Positions 6,018 through 8,439 of a stretch of DNA of 8,439 bases are shown piece after piece. Below the pieces are notes generated by a model that searched no databases, had not been told where the DNA came from, and saw only the letters and a program-made list of their open reading frames with translations. The stretch is taken from assembly GCA_020049615.1 (NCBI GenBank), contig JAIFKN010000140.1, positions 1 to 8,439 of the forward strand, read 5' to 3'. The position numbers and the translations under genes are program-made. Origin of the DNA: a bacterium. GTDB lineage: Bacteria > Planctomycetota > UBA11346. How positions within the stretch are numbered: the stretch's first letter is position 1; each line of letters opens with the position of its first letter.

Positions 6018-6101
6018 TGACGCTCCGCCACGGCGTGCGTTCCGGTCGCCCTCGGCTGGTCACCCACTTGACTTCAGCACGCTAGGCGCATCGGAGCGTC
6101 A
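6018..6101 (+). promoter_or_regulatory. 10-bp inverted repeat masking the start of the 6101 gene
   Basis: TGACGCTCCG at 6018-6027 is the exact reverse complement of CGGAGCGTCA at 6092-6101, which contains the GGAG ribosome binding site and the A of the start codon. If the mRNA starts upstream of 6018, pairing across a 64-nt loop would hide the translation start. The rest of the 5942-6100 gap shows no complete promoter. Confidence 0.3.
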
Positions 6102-6445
6102 TGAGCATCACCCCTGGCACCACCGCAGAACATCTTCGGAACGGCCCCCCTGCCGTCGGCGCCTGCGCCGTCCGCCGCCTGGTGGCCTACTTGGCCGCCT
6201 GCGCCCACGCGAACGGGAACCACGACATCCGCGACGTGTTCACCTTCACCGATGCCGATGGCAACCCCGACCTGGTCGCCGCGCGGCGCTTCGCCGAAGG
6301 CATCCGTGACCGCTTCCTCCCCGAAGGCCTGGGCTACCGGGTCGGCGTCCGCCATGCCTACAACCGCGTGGTCGTCCGCCTGATTCCCATGGAGGAGGAG
6401 GCGGCCGAGGACGCCATCGTGGCGGCACCGGCGTTGAGCTGCTAG
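6101..6445 (+). CDS. Hypothetical protein, 114 aa
   Basis: This is the only credible plus-strand gene right of 1342. GGAG lies four bases before the ATG. The sequence looks like a small soluble alpha/beta protein: a helix at about 20-38 (CAVRRLVAYLAACAHANGN), VFTFTDADGNPDLVAARRFA at about 46-65, and FLPEGLGYRVGVRHAYNRVV then VRLIPMEEEAAEDAI to the end. No signal peptide, membrane span or known motif is seen. It converges on the Asp-box gene, with stops about 55 bp apart, and third positions are strongly G/C. The start lies inside an inverted repeat and a palindrome-like motif. Function unknown. Confidence 0.6.
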   Translation: MSITPGTTAEHLRNGPPAVGACAVRRLVAYLAACAHANGNHDIRDVFTFTDADGNPDLVAARRFAEGIRDRFLPEGLGYRVGVRHAYNRVVVRLIPMEEEAAEDAIVAAPALSC

Positions 6446-6501
6446 TTCGTGGTGTGCCGCTGCCTGGCCTGGAATTGCCCACACATATCGCGGCTGCCCG
6501 T

Positions 6502-7762
6502 TCAGCGCCTGGGTTTTCCCAACTCTGACCCGCGTCCGATGTAGACCCATATTCCGTACTCGACATTGCTGCTGGCCCCGCCCGGAATGCGTGTCGTCAG
6601 TGATCTGCCCGTAGCTCCGGCGGTTACGTAGTGGATCTCGTTGGGCCGCGAGGACGATGCCAGCACAGCTATGTAGCCATGGCTGCAGGGTTGGAACCGC
6701 GAACGTCTCCCACGTATTGTCCGCTGACAGCCACCCCTCGATAAACTCCGCGCGCCTCCCCGTGATTTTGTCGCTGGCCTCCGGTGGCCGGGTCGTCACA
6801 AGCGCCTTCAGCAGGAATTTCTTGCCGTTGATCTCGCGGGGGGTGGACATGATGGCAAGCGGTACTCCTTTAGGTGGAAAACACCGATTGTTCGCACATG
6901 GTTGCGTGGTGACGGTCGCTCCGGCAAGCCTGCATAACCCCTGGTCGAGATCCACCCAGGTGTCGGTGAGTTGCGTCGTGATGTAGGGCAGGGGCCGTGG
7001 GCGCGTTGCAAACGGCGTGGACAATGCCTGGAGTGGACCCGACCCGTCCATGAGTTGGTAGGTGATGCGTGACCCGAATTCATCCGGTACGCCGACGATG
7101 GCCCCGGTGGTTGTTGACCCGGCAAGGAAACCGTTGCTTGAAGCGATCACGTCGCCATTCCGCACGAGGATCACCCGCTCTGGCGGGCCCACCGTGAAGC
7201 TCGGGTTACCCCAGTTCGTTCGTGTAGCCATGGAGATCAGCACCTTCCGATCTCCAATCGCGTGCATCGCCATGCACATGTATGGCGGCGGGACACCCCA
7301 CGTCTCGTTCATCGGTGTGTCCGGTCCGCGGTTCATGTCGAGGATGCGACCGTCGCCCATCTGGACGTAGGCACGCCCTCCGCTGTCGACGGCGATACGC
7401 TCGACGACGCGATTGTCGCCGTACATGTTCCGAAGGAAGGGTGATCCGGGCTGCGCAGTCGGCACGATGACGGGAGCCGACCAGGTCTCCCCGGCATCGC
7501 TCGACGTGATGATCTGCTGACCGTACTCCCCCTGACGGGTAGCGCGCGGGAAGGTCCGTACGACGAGCAGGACGTGCTGCTCACCGTTGCTCGTCAGGTG
7601 CGAGTAGTGGACGCTCTCGGCCTGCGGAAGCGATACCTGGCGCCAGGACTTCAACGCCTGCGCCTCGGCTGCATCGATTGCGAGGGCCGATGATGCGCCT
7701 ATCGTCAGTAAGAGCGTGGCAGCAGCGCCACTGATGGTGATATGCTGTGCGCCCGGTGTCAT
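6502..7762 (-). CDS. Secreted Asp-box (BNR) repeat protein with a late frame break
   Basis: The start at 7762 gives a signal peptide (MTPGAQHITISGAAATLLLT, IGASSALA, cleavage near A28). A canonical Asp-box S-x-D-x-G-x-T-W is at 87-94 (SSDAGETW), as in sialidases and other beta-propeller proteins. The region around it (VHYSHLTSNGEQHVLLVVRT, ERIAVDSGGRAYVQMGDGRI) fits propeller blades. No sialidase Arg triad is evident, so the fold is supported but a glycosidase role is not. AGGA lies 11 bases before the ATG. The frame is coherent to about 6685 (WETFAVPTLQP). Beyond that, coherence moves to the next frame (HGYIAVLASSSRPNEIHYVT, later GIWVYIGRGSELGKPRR) with a TGA at 6502-6504, implying one extra base near 6680. 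The full product would be about 420 residues. It may be a decaying gene or an assembly indel. Confidence 0.6.
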
Positions 7763-7851
7763 GTGTAGCGAGGTCCTGAGATGGTCTTGGCCACCTACGC
7801 ATGCCGTGGCCTGGAATGGATGGTAGCCGCTGCACGCGTCCGTCCAGATCA

Positions 7852-7881
7852 TGACCAGGCGCGACCGTCTTCGCCTGGTTA
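7852..7881 (-). terminator. Stem-loop at the stop codon of the caspase-like gene
   Basis: ACCAGGCG (7854-7861) and CGCCTGGT (7872-7879) are exact inverted repeats with a 10-base loop, extendable by one wobble and one A-T pair. The stem includes the TAA of the minus-strand gene. No U-run follows, so it may only stabilise or weakly terminate the transcript. Confidence 0.35.
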
Positions 7882-8438
7882 CGTCGGCAATGCCGCCGTG
7901 AGCACCTGGGTGACGGCCCGCCAGTCGACGACCCGCAGCTCCTGGGCCACGAGGTAGCCACCCACGGCCAGCACCGCCAGCGCCGTGTAGCGCACCACGG
8001 GCCGCACCCAGACCGCCAGGACGATGGTCGCCAGCCGCAGAACCCCGGACATGAGTGGACGCATCGGCCCGCGCCAGAGCACCCAGGCGTGGACCATGCG
8101 GTGGCCGAGATCGCTCAGCGGCACCAGGTCGCGCAGCGGCTGCTCGCTGCGCAGGTTGCGGTAGTGGAGGAGATGGGCGTGGACGGCCCGCCGCCATGGG
8201 ACCGTGCTCGGGACCACAAAGACGATGTCCCCGCGGTTGAGCCCCTCCTGCTCGGAGACGCCTGCCTGCGGCGTCAACTTCTTGCCCATGGCCCCGGCGC
8301 GGTGGCGCGGTCGCATACGGTCTGCTTGATGTGGGTGCCGAGTTCGCAGCCGGTGACGTAGCCGTCCTTGTTGAGGTCGGCGGATCCGCCGATCCCGCGC
8401 ACGAACTCCTGGCGGAAGAAGCTCACATCGGGCACCGT
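7879..8438 (-). CDS. Caspase-family (peptidase C14) protein, C-terminal part, frame-broken, with membrane tail
   Basis: The gene enters from the right edge, so the catalytic His/Cys region is outside the window. The first visible segment (VSFFRQEFVRGIGGSADLNK, then DGYVTGCELGTHIKQTV) matches the end of bacterial caspase domains, including an EF-hand-like loop D-x-N-x-D-G-x-x-T. That frame stops at 8274-8276. The next frame carries the expected continuation, LTPQAGVSEQEGLNRGDIVF then VVP, which is the family's usual TPQ...GDFVF ending. One G missing from the GGGG run (CCCC at 8292-8295 on the plus strand) would restore a single product. About 100 further residues follow, with two hydrophobic segments (VLRLATIVLAVWV, YTALAVLAVGGYLVA), so the protein probably has a membrane-bound C-terminus. 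A homopolymer indel makes a sequencing error plausible; otherwise it is a pseudogene. Confidence 0.65.
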   Translation of the reverse strand, partial: GARCELLPPGVRARDRRIRRPQQGRLRHRLRTRHPHQADRMRPRHRAGAMGKKLTPQAGVSEQEGLNRGDIVFVVPSTVPWRRAVHAHLLHYRNLRSEQPLRDLVPLSDLGHRMVHAWVLWRGPMRPLMSGVLRLATIVLAVWVRPVVRYTALAVLAVGGYLVAQELRVVDWRAVTQVLTAALPT

Positions 8439-8439
8439 C

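Noticed and set aside
6068..6073. TTGACT resembling a -35 box before the 6101 gene
   Set aside because: No acceptable -10 lies 15-19 bp downstream.
5207..6085. 292-aa plus-strand ORF opposite the HTH-like gene
   Set aside because: The composition is Arg/Pro/Gly/Trp-rich with no domain, while the minus frame gives regular helices and an HTH-like segment; GC-rich DNA readily leaves antisense frames open.
6246..6566. A second Asp-box (TSDAGQSW, around 6519-6542) in a third frame
   Set aside because: The frame has no stop before running antisense into the 6101-6445 gene, and a neighbouring frame ends cleanly at 6502. It could reflect a second indel but is more likely coincidence.
6074..8197. 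Single 707-aa minus ORF
   Set aside because: Its first part is antiphase to the caspase tail and its last part is antisense to the 6101-6445 gene; only about 6685-7762 is real coding sequence in that frame.
1..8439. Searched for tRNA or rRNA, CRISPR arrays, transposases, integrases and attachment-site repeats
   Set aside because: None could be supported. The palindrome at 1261 is not matched by a terminal copy that would bound a mobile element; the looser match at 6085 is too weak to claim an element from 1261 to 6100.

Overview
The window is GC-rich bacterial DNA. It carries signal peptides, a caspase-like protease fragment and near-consensus sigma-70-type promoters, which suggest a high-GC Gram-negative-type bacterium; nothing here fixes the phylum. 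The outer parts (1-1400 and 5900-8439) have strongly G/C-biased third codon positions, most clearly in 1-1045. The middle (about 2100-5150) is less biased and contains the only AT-rich promoter islands, as expected of acquired phage-like or mobile DNA. I see no rRNA, tRNA, CRISPR array, transposase or integrase.

Layout. At 2-1342 (+) lies a two-gene module: an AbiEi-like winged-helix protein and, directly abutting it, a nucleotidyltransferase (AbiEii-like toxin position) cut off just after its catalytic GG...DxD motif. A perfect 45-bp palindrome sits in frame within the truncated gene, and a diverged half-copy lies about 100 bp downstream. From 1488 to 5941 every credible gene is on the minus strand: a secreted 186-aa protein (1488-2048) with its own promoter; unknown genes at 2251-3051 and 3052-3399, the second possibly extended by a frame-broken 5' part up to 3599; an ERF-family single-strand annealing protein (3609-4385); a 167-aa unknown (4611-5114) driven by a near-consensus promoter so close that its mRNA should be leaderless; and an HTH-like unknown (5309-5941). 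One plus-strand unknown (6101-6445) follows. The right end carries, on the minus strand, a secreted Asp-box (BNR) repeat protein (6502-7762) and the C-terminal part of a caspase-family (peptidase C14) protein with an EF-hand-like loop and a membrane tail (7879-8438).

How it fits together. The 2251-5941 block resembles a phage-type recombination segment: an annealing protein among small orphan proteins, with no nuclease or SSB recognised here. It is flanked by defence or stress-type genes (AbiE-like pair, caspase-like protease). Two promoters with the same design (TTGCAW, 16-bp spacer, TATAAT) head minus-strand genes at 2048 and 5114 and may be co-regulated.

Caution. Several genes read well only if a single-base indel is allowed (near 3485, 5400, 6680 and 8293), and the nucleotidyltransferase is also interrupted. 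Either this locus is decaying or the assembly has indel errors; the sequence alone cannot decide.
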